From Jiangella anatolica (GTDB lineage: Bacteria; Actinomycetota; Actinomycetes; Jiangellales; Jiangellaceae): DNA of 50,195 nucleotides. The stretch covers positions 1-50,195 of the forward strand of contig NZ_POTW01000046.1 in the NCBI RefSeq assembly GCF_003236295.1, read 5' to 3'. The translations under genes and the position numbers were made by a program. This document shows positions 8,596 to 19,050 of the stretch, piece after piece. Below the pieces are notes generated by a model, which was given only the letters and a program-made list of their open reading frames with translations, had not been told where the DNA came from and searched no databases. The first letter of the stretch is position 1, and each line of letters begins with the position of its first letter.

Positions 8596-9460
8596 ATGGG
8601 TGCGCTACTCGCGATCCTCATCATCCTGGCGATGGTCGGCCTGGTCGGCTACGGCGCCAGCGCCCGCATCGTCCGTCAGTACGAGCGCGGTGTCGTGTTC
8701 CGGCTCGGCCGGGTGCACGGCCGGCCGCGCGAGCCGGGGTTCGTGTGGATCGCCCCGTTCGTGGACCAGATGCGCAAGGTCAACGTCCAGATCGTCACGC
8801 TGCCGATCCCGGCGCAGGACGGCATCACCCGCGACAACGTGACGGTGCGGGTCGACGCGGTCGTGTACTTCCGGGTGCACGACCCGGTCGACGCGATCGT
8901 CGAGGTGCAGGACTACGAGTTCGCCGTCTCGCAGGTCGCCCAGACGTCGCTGCGGTCGATCATCGGCAAGAGCGAGCTGGACGACCTGCTCTCCAACCGC
9001 GAGTCGCTGAACCAAGGGCTCGCGCTGATGATCGACAGCCCGGCGGTCGGCTGGGGCATCGAGATCGACCGGGTCGAGATCAAGGACGTCGCGCTGCCGG
9101 AGACGATGAAACGTTCCATGTCGCGGCAGGCCGAGGCGGAGCGGGAGCGGCGATCGCGGGTCATCACCGCCGACGGCGAGCTGCAGGCCTCGCACAAGCT
9201 CGCCTCGGCCGCGTCGGCGATGTCCGAGACGCCGGCCGTTGCAGCTGCGGCTGCTGCAGACCATCGTCGAGGTGGCCGCCGAGAAGAACTCGACCGTCGT
9301 GCTGCCGTTCCCGGTCGAGCTGCTGCGCTTCCTGGAGCATGCGACGGAGAAGCCGGCCACTCCGCCGGCGCCGCCGCCCACGCCGGAGGTGGAGCCGGCC
9401 GCGTCCGACCTCAACGGCGCCCGCCAGCTGAGCGTGCCACCGCCGCCGCCACGTCCCTGA
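8596..9460 (+). pseudogene. SPFH/band-7 (stomatin-like) protein gene with a frameshift
   Basis: The product would be a slipin/stomatin-type scaffold of the membrane: one N-terminal transmembrane segment (residues about 2-22), then a band-7 domain (RQYERGVVFRLGRV, TLPIPAQDGITRDNVTVRVDA in part, ALPETMKRSMSRQAEAERERR). After SAMSETPA, near 9236-9239, the frame shifts: the conserved continuation LQLRLLQTIVEVAAEKNST is read one base later, to the stop at 9458-9460, with a Pro-rich tail. In the original frame the C-terminus becomes unrelated Ala/Gly/Arg-rich sequence ending at 9477. One extra base (or two missing) in a GC-rich run would explain it. It may be a true mutation or a sequencing error. 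The start has a GAGGAGG ribosome binding site. Confidence 0.8.
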
Positions 9461-9487
9461 TCGACAGGTGCTGCTAGGGTCTGCGGC

Positions 9488-9529
9488 ATGTACGCGACCG
9501 TGCTCGGCCAGTGGTGGCCCGCCTCCTAG
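9488..9529 (+). CDS. trpL: Trp leader peptide, 13 residues with Trp-Trp
   Basis: The open frame reads MYATVLGQWWPAS and stops at TAG 9527-9529. The tandem Trp codons at 9512-9517 are the expected stall point for a ribosome short of charged tRNA-Trp. It is followed directly by the mutually exclusive hairpins of a transcription attenuator and then, 107 bp after its stop, by the anthranilate synthase gene. Streptomyces venezuelae is known to control an anthranilate synthase gene by a similar trp attenuator. Confidence 0.9.
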   Translation: MYATVLGQWWPAS

Positions 9530-9584
9530 GCGGCTCACCCCCTTCGCGTACCCGACGCAAGCGACCGCCTCACCGAGGCGGTCG
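9519..9584 (+). promoter_or_regulatory. Trp attenuator: alternating 1:2, 2:3 and 3:4 hairpins
   Basis: Four complementary segments alternate: 1 = CCGCCT (9519-9524), 2 = AGGCGG (9528-9533), 3 = CCGCCT (9565-9570), 4 = AGGCGG (9576-9581). Segments 3 and 4 lie within a 10-bp stem (9562-9571 with 9575-9584, ACC loop), followed by TGTCATTT, the terminator. A ribosome stalled on the two Trp codons (9512-9517) would cover segment 1 and free 2 to pair with 3, the antiterminator. With ample Trp the ribosome reaches the stop codon in segment 2 and the 3:4 terminator forms. The T-run is short, as is common in GC-rich actinomycetes. Confidence 0.85.
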
Positions 9585-9636
9585 TGTCATTTCCGGCACC
9601 GTTCGCCCGGTCGAGGCTCGACCGGAAGGAACGACC

Positions 9637-11502
9637 ATGCTGCAGGACCTGCTCGACGATCCCGCTCCGCCGCCGTTCGCGCTGCTCGCCCGCGCCGGCC
9701 GGCCCGGCGTGGAGCTGCTGCTCGGCGACCTGGTGGACGTCGACCGGCTGGCGGATCTCCCGCTGCCCGACGGCGACAGCGCGGCCACGCTGGCGCTGAT
9801 CCCCTACCGGCAGCTGACCGAGCGCGGCTTCGACTGCCACGACGACGGCGCGCCGCTGCGCTGCCTGCGGGTGCACTCGCGCACCACGCTGACCAGGGAC
9901 GACGTCGTCGCCGCGGTGTCCGGGCCGGTCGACGTGACAGCCGGCGGGTTCGACGTTGCCGACGACGAGTACGCCGACATCGTCGGGCGGGTGATCCGCG
10001 ACGAGATCGGCCACGGCGCCGGCGCGAACTTCGTCATCCGGCGCGACTACCTGGCCCGGCTGACCGGCTCCGTCCCGCACGCGGCGCTGCGGCTGTTCGG
10101 CCGGCTCCTCACCGGCGAGCCGGGCGCCTACTGGACGTTCGCGGTGCATGCCGGCGACGTGACGATGGTCGGCGCGACGCCGGAGCGGCACGTCAGCGTC
10201 GACGACGGCACCGTCGTCATGAACCCGATCAGCGGCACCTACCGCGTGCCGTCCGGCGGCGCGACCGCCGGCGACCTGCTCCGCTTCCTCGCCGACCCGA
10301 AGGAGACCGAGGAGCTGTTCATGGTCGTCGACGAGGAGCTGAAGATGATGAGCGCCGTCTGCGAGGACGGCGGACGCGTGCTCGGGCCGTACCTCAAGCC
10401 GATGCGGCACCTGATCCACACCGAGTACCTGCTGGAGGGCACGACCCGGCTGGACGTGCGCGACGTGCTGCGCGAGACCATGTTCGCCCCGACGGTGACC
10501 GGGTCGCCGCTGGAGAACGCGGCCCGGGTGATCACCCGCTACGAGCCGAACGGGCGCGGCTACTACGCGGGCGTCGCGGCGCTGATCGAGGCCGACGGCG
10601 ACCGGCTCACCGTCGACGCGCCGATCCTCATCCGCACCGCGTACCTGGAGCCGGACGGGACCGTGCGGGTGCCGGTCGGCGCGACGCTGGTGCGGCACTC
10701 CGTCGCCGGGCACGAGGTGGCCGAGACGCACGCGAAGGCCGCCGGCGTGCTGACGGCGCTCGCTGGGAGGTCGGCGCCGCCGGCTCCAGCTGGTCAGCTG
10801 GCGAATGATCCTGCGATCGCCGCCGCGCTGACCGCTCGCAACCGCACTCTGGCGCCGTTCTGGCTGCGGCCGCAGGGGCAGGACGAGCGGCCGGCGCTGG
10901 ACGGGCGGTCGGTGCTGATCGTCGACGCCGAGGACCGGTGGACGGCGATGCTCGCGCACCTGCTGCGCCGGCTCGGCATGCGCGCGGACGTGCGCCGCTG
11001 GTCCGACGTGGCGCCGGCCGACGGCGACGCGTACGACCTGGTGCTGTCCGGCCCCGGCCCGGGCGACCCGCGCGACGTCGGCGATCGGCGGATCGCCCGG
11101 CTGCACGACGTCGTCCGCGAGCGACTCGCGGCGGGGCGGCCGCTGCTGGCCGTCTGCCTCAGCCACCAGGTGCTGGCCGCGACGCTCGGGCTGCCGCTGG
11201 GCCCGCTGCCGCAGCCGTACCAGGGCACCCAGCGGGCGGTGCCGCTGTTCGGCCGGGAGACGCGGGTCGGGTTCTACAACACCTATGCGGCCTGGCTGCC
11301 GGCCGGCACGGCTCCGCCGGCGGAGGCCGAGGTCGCGGCGCATCCGGAGACCGGCGAGGTCGTGGCGCTGCGCGGCGCCGGGTTCGCGTCGGTGCAGTTC
11401 CACCTGGAGTCGATCCTGTCCACCGAGGGGATCGACCTGCTGGCCGAGCTGGTGACCGGCGTCCTGGCGCCGGTCGGCGATGGACGGGCGGTCCGCGCCT
11501 GA
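9637..11502 (+). CDS. Fused anthranilate synthase, TrpE-TrpG (PhzE-like arrangement)
   Basis: A 621-residue fusion. Residues about 1-400 form the chorismate-binding component I, with the MNPISGTYR, DELKMMSAVC and GSPLENAARVITRYE motifs. Residues about 430-610 form the class I glutamine amidotransferase, with LSGPGPGDP, nucleophile Cys507 (VCLSHQ), and His589/Glu591 (QFHLES) completing the triad. It makes anthranilate from chorismate and glutamine, the first step to tryptophan. NPISGTYR is also typical of PhzE (aminodeoxyisochorismate synthase), but no other phenazine gene is near and the Trp attenuator upstream strongly favours a tryptophan-pathway role. The ATG at 9637 has a GGAAGGA ribosome binding site. 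Confidence 0.9.
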   Translation: MLQDLLDDPAPPPFALLARAGRPGVELLLGDLVDVDRLADLPLPDGDSAATLALIPYRQLTERGFDCHDDGAPLRCLRVHSRTTLTRDDVVAAVSGPVDVTAGGFDVADDEYADIVGRVIRDEIGHGAGANFVIRRDYLARLTGSVPHAALRLFGRLLTGEPGAYWTFAVHAGDVTMVGATPERHVSVDDGTVVMNPISGTYRVPSGGATAGDLLRFLADPKETEELFMVVDEELKMMSAVCEDGGRVLGPYLKPMRHLIHTEYLLEGTTRLDVRDVLRETMFAPTVTGSPLENAARVITRYEPNGRGYYAGVAALIEADGDRLTVDAPILIRTAYLEPDGTVRVPVGATLVRHSVAGHEVAETHAKAAGVLTALAGRSAPPAPAGQLANDPAIAAALTARNRTLAPFWLRPQGQDERPALDGRSVLIVDAEDRWTAMLAHLLRRLGMRADVRRWSDVAPADGDAYDLVLSGPGPGDPRDVGDRRIARLHDVVRERLAAGRPLLAVCLSHQVLAATLGLPLGPLPQPYQGTQRAVPLFGRETRVGFYNTYAAWLPAGTAPPAEAEVAAHPETGEVVALRGAGFASVQFHLESILSTEGIDLLAELVTGVLAPVGDGRAVRA

Positions 11503-11513
11503 CCGATCTGGCC

Positions 11514-11519
11514 TAGTAT
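11514..11519 (+). promoter_or_regulatory. -10 box of a probable leaderless promoter
   Basis: TAGTAT ends 6 bp before the ATG at 11526, the spacing expected when transcription begins at the A of the start codon. There is no Shine-Dalgarno sequence between them. No convincing -35 box is visible inside the end of the anthranilate synthase gene, which is common for actinobacterial leaderless promoters. Confidence 0.4.
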
Positions 11520-11525
11520 CCGGGC

Positions 11526-12044
11526 ATGGACGTCCCTGTCGTGACCGAAGAGCTGGTACGGCAGTTGCGGGACGGCTATCCCCACGCCGCGCTCGTGTAC
11601 GCCGGCGACGGCGTGCTGCTGGTCCGCCACCCGCGCGGTGGCGTGGTCGAGGGCGAGCCGCTCTACGGTTCGCAGCGGTTCGAGTCCTGGCGGCCCGCCG
11701 CGGGCGGCCAGGCGCTGTCCGACCGCGAGCACGCCGCCCGACTGACGGCGCAGCTCACACCGGCCATCGAGGAACTGGTCGCGCACGAGCGGGCCGAGGC
11801 GATCCTCGGCCTGCTCGGCGCGTACACCGGTCCGGACATCTGGGCCGACGTGATCGAGCAGCTGCCCGACTTCGACCACCGCATCCCGGCCGAGTACCCG
11901 AGCTATGTCCGGTCCGCCTACGACCAGCGCCACCACGACGCCACCGCCACCACCGCCGAGTTCGTCGCGCTCGGCGAGCGCGTGACGTTCTCGCTGGACC
12001 GCCGCGAGAACCGCTGGCGGGCCACGTACACCAAGGGCGGCTGA
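11526..12044 (+). CDS. Uncharacterised protein, 172 residues
   Basis: I do not recognise this protein. It is a soluble-looking, mixed helical/strand sequence without signal peptide or membrane segment. The first 60 residues have a strand-rich pattern (AALVYAGDGVLLVRHPRGG), the middle is helical (EHAARLTAQLTPAIEELVAHERAEAILGLL in part) and the end again strand-rich (RVTFSLDRRENRWRATYT). No cysteines or obvious catalytic motif are seen. Coding is supported by GC-rich third positions, a well-placed -10 box just before the ATG, and a tight fit between neighbours (6 bp to the convergent VOC gene). Confidence 0.75.
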   Translation: MDVPVVTEELVRQLRDGYPHAALVYAGDGVLLVRHPRGGVVEGEPLYGSQRFESWRPAAGGQALSDREHAARLTAQLTPAIEELVAHERAEAILGLLGAYTGPDIWADVIEQLPDFDHRIPAEYPSYVRSAYDQRHHDATATTAEFVALGERVTFSLDRRENRWRATYTKGG

Positions 12045-12050
12045 ACCGGC

Positions 12051-12464
12051 TCAGCCCGGCTCCGCGTCCAGCCGCTGCTGCACCTCGTCGGCGCTGAGGT
12101 CCTCGGTCTGCCGGGACACGATCCACTGGATGCCGAACGGGTCGCGCAGCCGGCCCTGCCGCATGCCGTACGACTGGTCGTCGATCGGGAAGACGACGGT
12201 CGCGCCCGCCTGCTCCAGCGCGGCCCCGACGGCGTCCGGGTCGGCCACCTCCAGCGTGAACAGCGCGCCGGCCGCCGGGTCGTGCTCGTCGGCGTCCTTG
12301 ATCGACAGCGTGCTGGCGCCGACGCGGAATTCGGCGTACACCACCCGCCCGCCCGGCCCGGCGTACCGGACGCCGGGCTCGGCACCGAGCGCGCGGCGGT
12401 AGAAGTCGAGGGCACGGTCGGCGCCGTCGACGACGAGCTTCGGGATCACGGTGAGATCGCTCAT
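12051..12464 (-). CDS. VOC-family (glyoxalase/PhnB-like) protein
   Basis: A 137-residue protein with the two-repeat beta-alpha-beta-beta-beta layout of the vicinal oxygen chelate fold: the first repeat begins at PKLVVDGADRALDFYRRALG, the second at LFTLEVADPDAVGAALEQAG, and RDPFGIQWIVSR is the typical last strand of PhnB-like members. These act as metal-dependent lyases, isomerases or drug-binding proteins; the substrate cannot be read from sequence. It converges with the unknown gene ending at 12044 and lies just downstream of the HNH gene. Confidence 0.85.
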   Translation of the reverse strand: MSDLTVIPKLVVDGADRALDFYRRALGAEPGVRYAGPGGRVVYAEFRVGASTLSIKDADEHDPAAGALFTLEVADPDAVGAALEQAGATVVFPIDDQSYGMRQGRLRDPFGIQWIVSRQTEDLSADEVQQRLDAEPG

Positions 12465-12510
12465 GACCCCATCGTCACCCCCGCGGCCGCGACGCGCTTG
12501 GAGAAAACGG

Positions 12511-14024
12511 TCAGCCCGAGGACTTCACGTACCGGTGAGCGGTGGGGCTGCGCCATCGGGTCGTACCGTCCGGCTGACGTCTCGGCGTCCAGCGCCCGTG
12601 GTGTTTGAGCAGGTGGTGTGTCGTGCAGAGGGCGTGCAGGTTGCCGGGCGCGGTGCTGCCGCCGGCGGCGAACGGGACGATGTGGTCGAGGTCGGCGGCC
12701 CGGGCCGGCCGGTGGCAGCCGGGCATGCGGCACGTCCGGTCGCGGGCGGTGATGAAGTCGGCCAGCGCCTGGCTCGGCCGGTACTTCCTCCGGCCGAGGT
12801 CGAGCAGCTGTCCGGTACCGGGGTCGGTGCGCAGCCAGGTCCACACGCCCTCGGCGGCCAGCGTGCGGGCCACGTGAGCGGGGACGGGCCCGTAGCCCTC
12901 CAGCTCGCCCGGCTGGTCGTCGAGACCGTCGAGGGTGCTGAGCGGGACGGTGACTGCACCGCGACCGGTCGCCGGCGCGGCACGGCGCCGGACGGCCGCG
13001 GCGCCGGTACGCCGGCCGCCTCAGCCGACCCGGCTGCTGCCCCGGCAGGCGAGTCCACCGTTGCGGGCGTTCCAGCCGGGACGCCGGTGGCGACCGCGTC
13101 AGCGCAGGAGCTCAGCGCCGCCCACGCGAGCTCGGCCAGTGCGTCGGCCCGGCGCTGGTCGCTCGACCGGGCGGGCACACCAGCCGCCGCGTCGGCGCGC
13201 TTGGCGTCGGCCGCCGCGACGTTCAGCACCGTCGTCAGGGCCGTCGCGTCGTCGGCCGGCAGCAGCGCCTCCAGGAACGCCATGCCGTCCGACGCCGGGG
13301 TCACCGCCACGTACCGGCCGTCCCGGGCGATCCGGTGCCGCTCGGCCACCTCCACCGGCGCCAGCTCGTGCAACCGCCGCCTCACCAGCCTCCGCAACGC
13401 CACCGCGTCCAGCGCGGGCGCCTTCGGCAGCACCGCCGCCTCGACCCGCGCCCGCACCGCCGGACCCTGCCCGCCCAGCTCGTCGATGATCACCCTGGCG
13501 CGGCGCACGTCGATCGACCCCGCCGAGAGGGCCGCGTGCGTGGCGGGGAAGTCCGCGACCAACTGCAGCGCGTGCCCGACCAGGTTCTCGGCCTGCCGGA
13601 CCGTCCGCTGGCAGCGTGCGGCCACCTCGGCCGCGGTCGTCGTGACCGGGTTCACCGAGCGGCAGCCCGTCTCGACCGGCCGCAGTTCCGGCCGCGCCGC
13701 CAGCTCGGCGAGCACGTCCGCCTCCTTGGCCGCCACCCAGGCGGTCAGCTCGGCGCCGGCCTCGACGAGGTCGTGGGCGGCGGCCGCGCCGGAGTCGAAC
13801 GCGGCCAGGACGGCGGCCAGCTCGGCGCCGGTCGGCAGGCGGTCCGCGTCGGCGGGCAGGACACCGGCCGACCGCTCCAGGAATCCCGGCTCGACGCCGC
13901 CGCCGACCAGGTCGGCAGGGTCCACTCGCACCCAGTCGAAGGTGTCCGGATGCCACGCCACCAGCGTGCCCGTCACCGGGTCGGCACCCGACGACGGAGC
14001 AGGCAGCAGCGCTTCCTCGAACAT
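12511..14024 (-). pseudogene. DUF222/HNH endonuclease gene (13E12 type) with a frameshift
   Basis: The N-terminal part (from the ATG at 14024) is a DUF222 domain, and the C-terminal part (12511-12950) an HNH nuclease: CRMPGCHRPA, the DLDHI core and NLHALCTTHHLLKH, with paired Cys and His residues for zinc and metal. The two halves lie in different frames. The N-terminal frame runs past 12960 into nonsense, while the conserved VTVPLSTLDGLDDQPGELE begins one frame away; the junction near 12953-12956 looks like loss of one G where GTGCAGGTCACC would be expected. About 505 codons would be restored. Such genes are multi-copy in actinobacteria and often decay; a sequencing error is the alternative. 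Their biological role is poorly known. Confidence 0.85.
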
Positions 14025-14083
14025 GAGACCAAGCCTACCGCCACCCTCCGACAAGATCCATTCGAGCGGAGCGGCCGACTGGA

Positions 14084-14899
14084 TCAGCGCAGCGGGACGT
14101 GGTTGTGCTCGGCGGCCGAGCGCGGGACGTACCGGAGGGGCGTCAGGCCCGTCAGCGCGCGGAAGTCGTTGATCAGGTGCGCCTGGTCGAAGTAACCGTG
14201 CCGGGCCGCCACCTCGGCCCAGTCCGGCGCCGGGCGGTCCGGCGTCGTCGCGGCCCGGAGCACCCGCTGCAGTCGCCGGACCCGGCCGAACTGCTTCGGC
14301 GACAGCCCGACGGCGGCGCGGAACCGGCGCCGCAGCGTGGACTCCGACGCGTCGACGGTGGCGGCGACGGCGTGCACGGGGACGCCGCGGTCCAGCGCCG
14401 CGACGGCGTACGCCAGCGCGCCGTCCGGGCGGTCCGGTCCGCCGGCCGCCCGCAACCGGCCGAGCAGCACGCGTTCCAGCACGTCCAGCCGCTCCCCCGG
14501 CGTCGCCGCGGTGAGCACCCGCTCGCGCACGCTGCCACCCTCGGCGCCCCACCACTCGTCCAGCGGCGTGACCGGATCGGTCAGCTCCGCCGCCGGCACG
14601 GCGCCGAACGCCACGATGCCGCCGGGCCGGAACACGACCCCCGCGGTGAACGACTGGTCGGCCGTGTCGACGCCGATCGGCCGGGCCAGCGGCGCGCAGA
14701 CACCGGCGCCGCCGACGCCGCGAGGAACCGTGAGGTCAGGACCGTCGTACCAGTTCAGCCGGTCGGCGGCGAGGTTGACGACGAGCTGGGCCGCGCCGGT
14801 GGGCAGGGTGCGGTCGCGGCCGGGCGGCAGCGGCTCGTCGACGTACCAGAGATGCTCGACGAACGGTGCGAGCGCGGCGTGGGGCCGGCGCGCGCGCAC
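14084..14899 (-). CDS. AraC-family transcriptional regulator
   Basis: A 271-residue regulator. Residues 1-150 form an effector domain like that of actinobacterial AraC proteins (LPTGAAQLVVNLA, VVFRPGGIVAF). The C-terminal third has the double helix-turn-helix: VHAVAATVDASESTLRRRFRAAVG, read in two parts, then ATRHGYFDQAHLINDFRALTGLTP-like sequence. The start is GTG at 14899, one base after the stop of the LysE exporter gene, so the two are probably co-transcribed. An AraC protein at the end of an ilv-exporter run could regulate that exporter, but no evidence here proves the target. Confidence 0.9.
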   Translation of the reverse strand: MRARRPHAALAPFVEHLWYVDEPLPPGRDRTLPTGAAQLVVNLAADRLNWYDGPDLTVPRGVGGAGVCAPLARPIGVDTADQSFTAGVVFRPGGIVAFGAVPAAELTDPVTPLDEWWGAEGGSVRERVLTAATPGERLDVLERVLLGRLRAAGGPDRPDGALAYAVAALDRGVPVHAVAATVDASESTLRRRFRAAVGLSPKQFGRVRRLQRVLRAATTPDRPAPDWAEVAARHGYFDQAHLINDFRALTGLTPLRYVPRSAAEHNHVPLR

Positions 14900-14900
14900 G

Positions 14901-15539
14901 TCAGTCGCTGCGGCCGGTGACCGCCAGCCGGGCGCCCAGCCCGATCATCGCCACGCCGCCGACGGCGCTGAAGTGGCCCAGCCGCCCCGGCGAGCGCGCG
15001 AACCAGTCGCGCGCGGTGCCGGCGCCGACCGCCCAGCAGCTGTCCATCAGGAACGCCATCACGGTGAACACGGCGCCGAACAGCAGCATCTGCACGCTCG
15101 GGGCCGCGCCCGAGGGATCGACGAACTGCGGGAGGACGGCGGCGAAGAACACGATGACCTTCGGGTTCGTCAGCCCGACGACGAACCCCTCGCGCGCGGC
15201 CCGGCGGACGCTGGTGATCCGGACCGCGCCGGCCGCCGCGTCGGCGAACGACTTGCGGTGCCGGATCGCCTGCACGCCCAGGTAGACGAGGTACGCGGCG
15301 CCGGCGAACTTGATCACCGTGAACACCACGATCGACCGCTCGACGATCGCGCCGAGCCCGAAGGCGACGGCCACCGCCTGCAGCATCGCGCCGATGGAGT
15401 TGCCGGCGGCGGACGCGATGCCGCCGCGCCGGCCGAGCACGAGCGCCCGGCCGACGGTGAACAGCACACTCGGCCCGGGGATCGCGATGAGCACGAACGA
15501 ACTGATGACGAACGCCAGCAGGTGCGTGGTCGAGATCAT
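14901..15539 (-). CDS. LysE/RhtB-family amino acid exporter
   Basis: A 212-residue, strongly hydrophobic membrane protein with about six transmembrane segments. It has the family signature IPGPSVLFTVGRALVLGRRGGIASAAGN (in parts) near residues 20-47 and the conserved FVVGLTNPKVIVFF at about 118-131. LysE/RhtB proteins export amino acids or related metabolites. It begins 36 bp after ilvC in the same direction, so it is probably the fourth gene of the branched-chain biosynthesis operon; export of branched-chain amino acids or their intermediates is a reasonable inference, not a demonstrated function. Confidence 0.92.
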   Translation of the reverse strand: MISTTHLLAFVISSFVLIAIPGPSVLFTVGRALVLGRRGGIASAAGNSIGAMLQAVAVAFGLGAIVERSIVVFTVIKFAGAAYLVYLGVQAIRHRKSFADAAAGAVRITSVRRAAREGFVVGLTNPKVIVFFAAVLPQFVDPSGAAPSVQMLLFGAVFTVMAFLMDSCWAVGAGTARDWFARSPGRLGHFSAVGGVAMIGLGARLAVTGRSD

Positions 15540-15575
15540 CGCGATGCCCTTTCGGCCGGTGTGCGGAGGACCGCG

Positions 15576-17156
<1,581 letters not shown>

Positions 17157-17157
<1 letters not shown>

Positions 17158-18929
17158 CAGTCCTCGCTCCTGTCCCATTCCGGCGCCATGCCGCGGGCGA
17201 TCTGGATCTCGTCGTTGCTGGTGCCGGCCGCGACCATCGGCCAGACCATGGCGTCGCGGTGCACGCCGAAGTCGACCACGACCGGCCGGTCGTCGACGGC
17301 CATCGCCTTCTCGATGGTGGCGTCGACGTCCTCGGCGGTGTCGCAGCGCAGCCCGACGCAGCCGTAGGCCTCGGCCAGCTTGGCGAAGTCGGGGATGCGG
17401 CGGCTGTCGAGGTCGGTGTTGGAGTAGCGGCCGTCGTAGAACAGCGTCTGCCACTGCCGGACCATGCCGAGGCTCTCGTTGTTGATGACGGCGACCTTGA
17501 TCGGGATGCCCTCGATCGCGCAGGTGGCCAGCTCCTGGTTGGTCATCTGGAAGCAGCCGTCGCCGTCGATCGCCCACACGGTGGCGTCGGGCCGCCCCGT
17601 CTTCGCGCCCATCGCGGCCGGGACCGCGTAGCCCATCGTCCCGGCGCCGCCGGAGTTCAGCCACGTGTTCGGGTGCTCGTAGGAGATGTACTGCGAGGCC
17701 CACATCTGGTGCTGCCCGACACCGGCGACGTAGATCGCGTCGGGGCCGACCAGCTTGCCTAGCCGCTCGATGACGTACTGCGGCATCAGCTCGCCGCCCT
17801 CGGACGGCGTGTAGCCGAGCGGGAAGTTCTCGCGCCACTGGTCCAGCTGACGCCACCAGCCGGTGAGGTCCGCGCGGGTCCCGGCGGCGAACTCGGCCTC
17901 GATGGCCGGGATCAGCTCGCCGATGACCTCCTTGCAGTCGCCGACGATCGGGACGTCGGCGACGCGGTTCTTGGAGATCTCGGCCGGGTCGATGTCGGCG
18001 TGGATGACGGCGGCGTTCGGCGCGAACGACGACAGCTTCCCCGTCACGCGGTCGTCGAACCGGGCGCCCAGCGCGATCAGCAGATCGGCCTTCTGCAGCG
18101 CCGTCACCGCCGCGACGGCGCCGTGCATGCCGGGCATGCCCAGGTGCTGGCGGTGGCTGTCGGGGAACGCGCCGCGCGCCGTCAGCGTCGTCACGATCGG
18201 GAAGCCGGTGACCTCGGCCAGCCGGGCCAGCTCGGCCCAGGCGCGGGCGCGCAGCACGCCGCCGCCCACGTAAAGGACCGGCCGCTTCGCCGACGCCATC
18301 AGCCGGGCCGCCTCGCGGACCTGCTTGGCGTGCGGACGCGTCACCGGCCGGTAGCCCGGCAGGTCCAGCTCGACCGGCCAGCGGAACGTCGTCATCGCCT
18401 GCATCGCGTCCTTGGCGACGTCGACGAGGACCGGCCCGGGCCGGCCGGTGCCGGCGATGTGGAACGCCTCGGCGATCGTCCGCGGGATCTCCGCCGGGTC
18501 GGTGACCAGGTAGTTGTGCTTGGTGATCGGCATCGTGATGCCGCGGATGTCGGCCTCCTGGAACGCGTCGGTCCCGATGGCGGCCGACGCGACCTGGCCG
18601 GTGACCGCGACCATGGGGACGGAGTCCATGTGCGCGTCCGCGATCGGCGTCACCAGGTTCGTCGCGCCCGGCCCGGAGGTGGCCATGCAGACGCCGACCT
18701 TCCCCGTCGCCAGCGCGTAGCCCTCGGCCGCGTGGCCGGCGCCCTGCTCGTGGCGGACCAGGATGTGCCGGATCTGCTGCGAGTCGAGCAGCGGGTCATA
18801 CGCCGGGAGAATGGCGCCGCCGGGAATGCCGAATACGGTGTCGACGCCGACCGCCTCGAGCGAGCGGATGAGGCTCGCGGCGCCCGACATCGTCGTCCCG
18901 TTGTCCCTGGCTGGCTGTCCCTGCGGCAT
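17157..18929 (-). CDS. ilvB: Acetolactate synthase large (catalytic) subunit
   Basis: A 590-residue thiamine-diphosphate enzyme condensing pyruvate with pyruvate or 2-oxobutyrate. Visible are the substrate-side [12 protein letters not shown] (residues about 34-45), the activating Glu in [12 protein letters not shown], the FAD-binding central domain with [11 protein letters not shown], and the TPP/magnesium motif [15 protein letters not shown]. The ATG at 18929 is preceded by a modest AGAAGGG; a second ATG at codon 14 is possible but less likely given family length. The gene follows a leader peptide and terminator (18985-19077). It is first in ilvB-ilvN-ilvC-lysE-type order. Confidence 0.95.
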
Positions 18930-18984
18930 GGCCGGACCCTTCTGCAGTGTAGTCGTCTGTGCGTGTCGAGCGGTCCCGTGCAAC

Positions 18985-19050
18985 AAAAAACCCCCCGGCC
19001 CTGGTGGGCTGACGAGGGGTAGCGCGTCGGCTGGTTCGCCTGACGCGCTA
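18985..19050 (-). terminator. ilvB attenuator: leader hairpin and intrinsic terminator
   Basis: On the minus strand, the stop codon of the leader peptide begins a perfect 9-bp stem (TAGCGCGTC at 19050-19042 with GACGCGCTA at 19028-19020). Next comes a terminator: CCCCTCG (19019-19013) pairs with CGGGGGG (18997-18991), a TCA bulge, a GCCC/GGGC inner stem with an ACCA loop, then six Us (18990-18985). Such a U6 tract is striking in this GC-rich genome. The arrangement matches attenuation; which segment forms the antiterminator is not clear from reading alone. Confidence 0.8.

Noticed and set aside
9230-9245. Programmed ribosomal frameshift in the SPFH gene
   Set aside because: There is no slippery heptamer or following hairpin of the expected kind; an indel is simpler.
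9637-11502. Phenazine biosynthesis locus
   Set aside because: The fusion resembles PhzE, but no other phz gene is near and a Trp attenuator precedes it.
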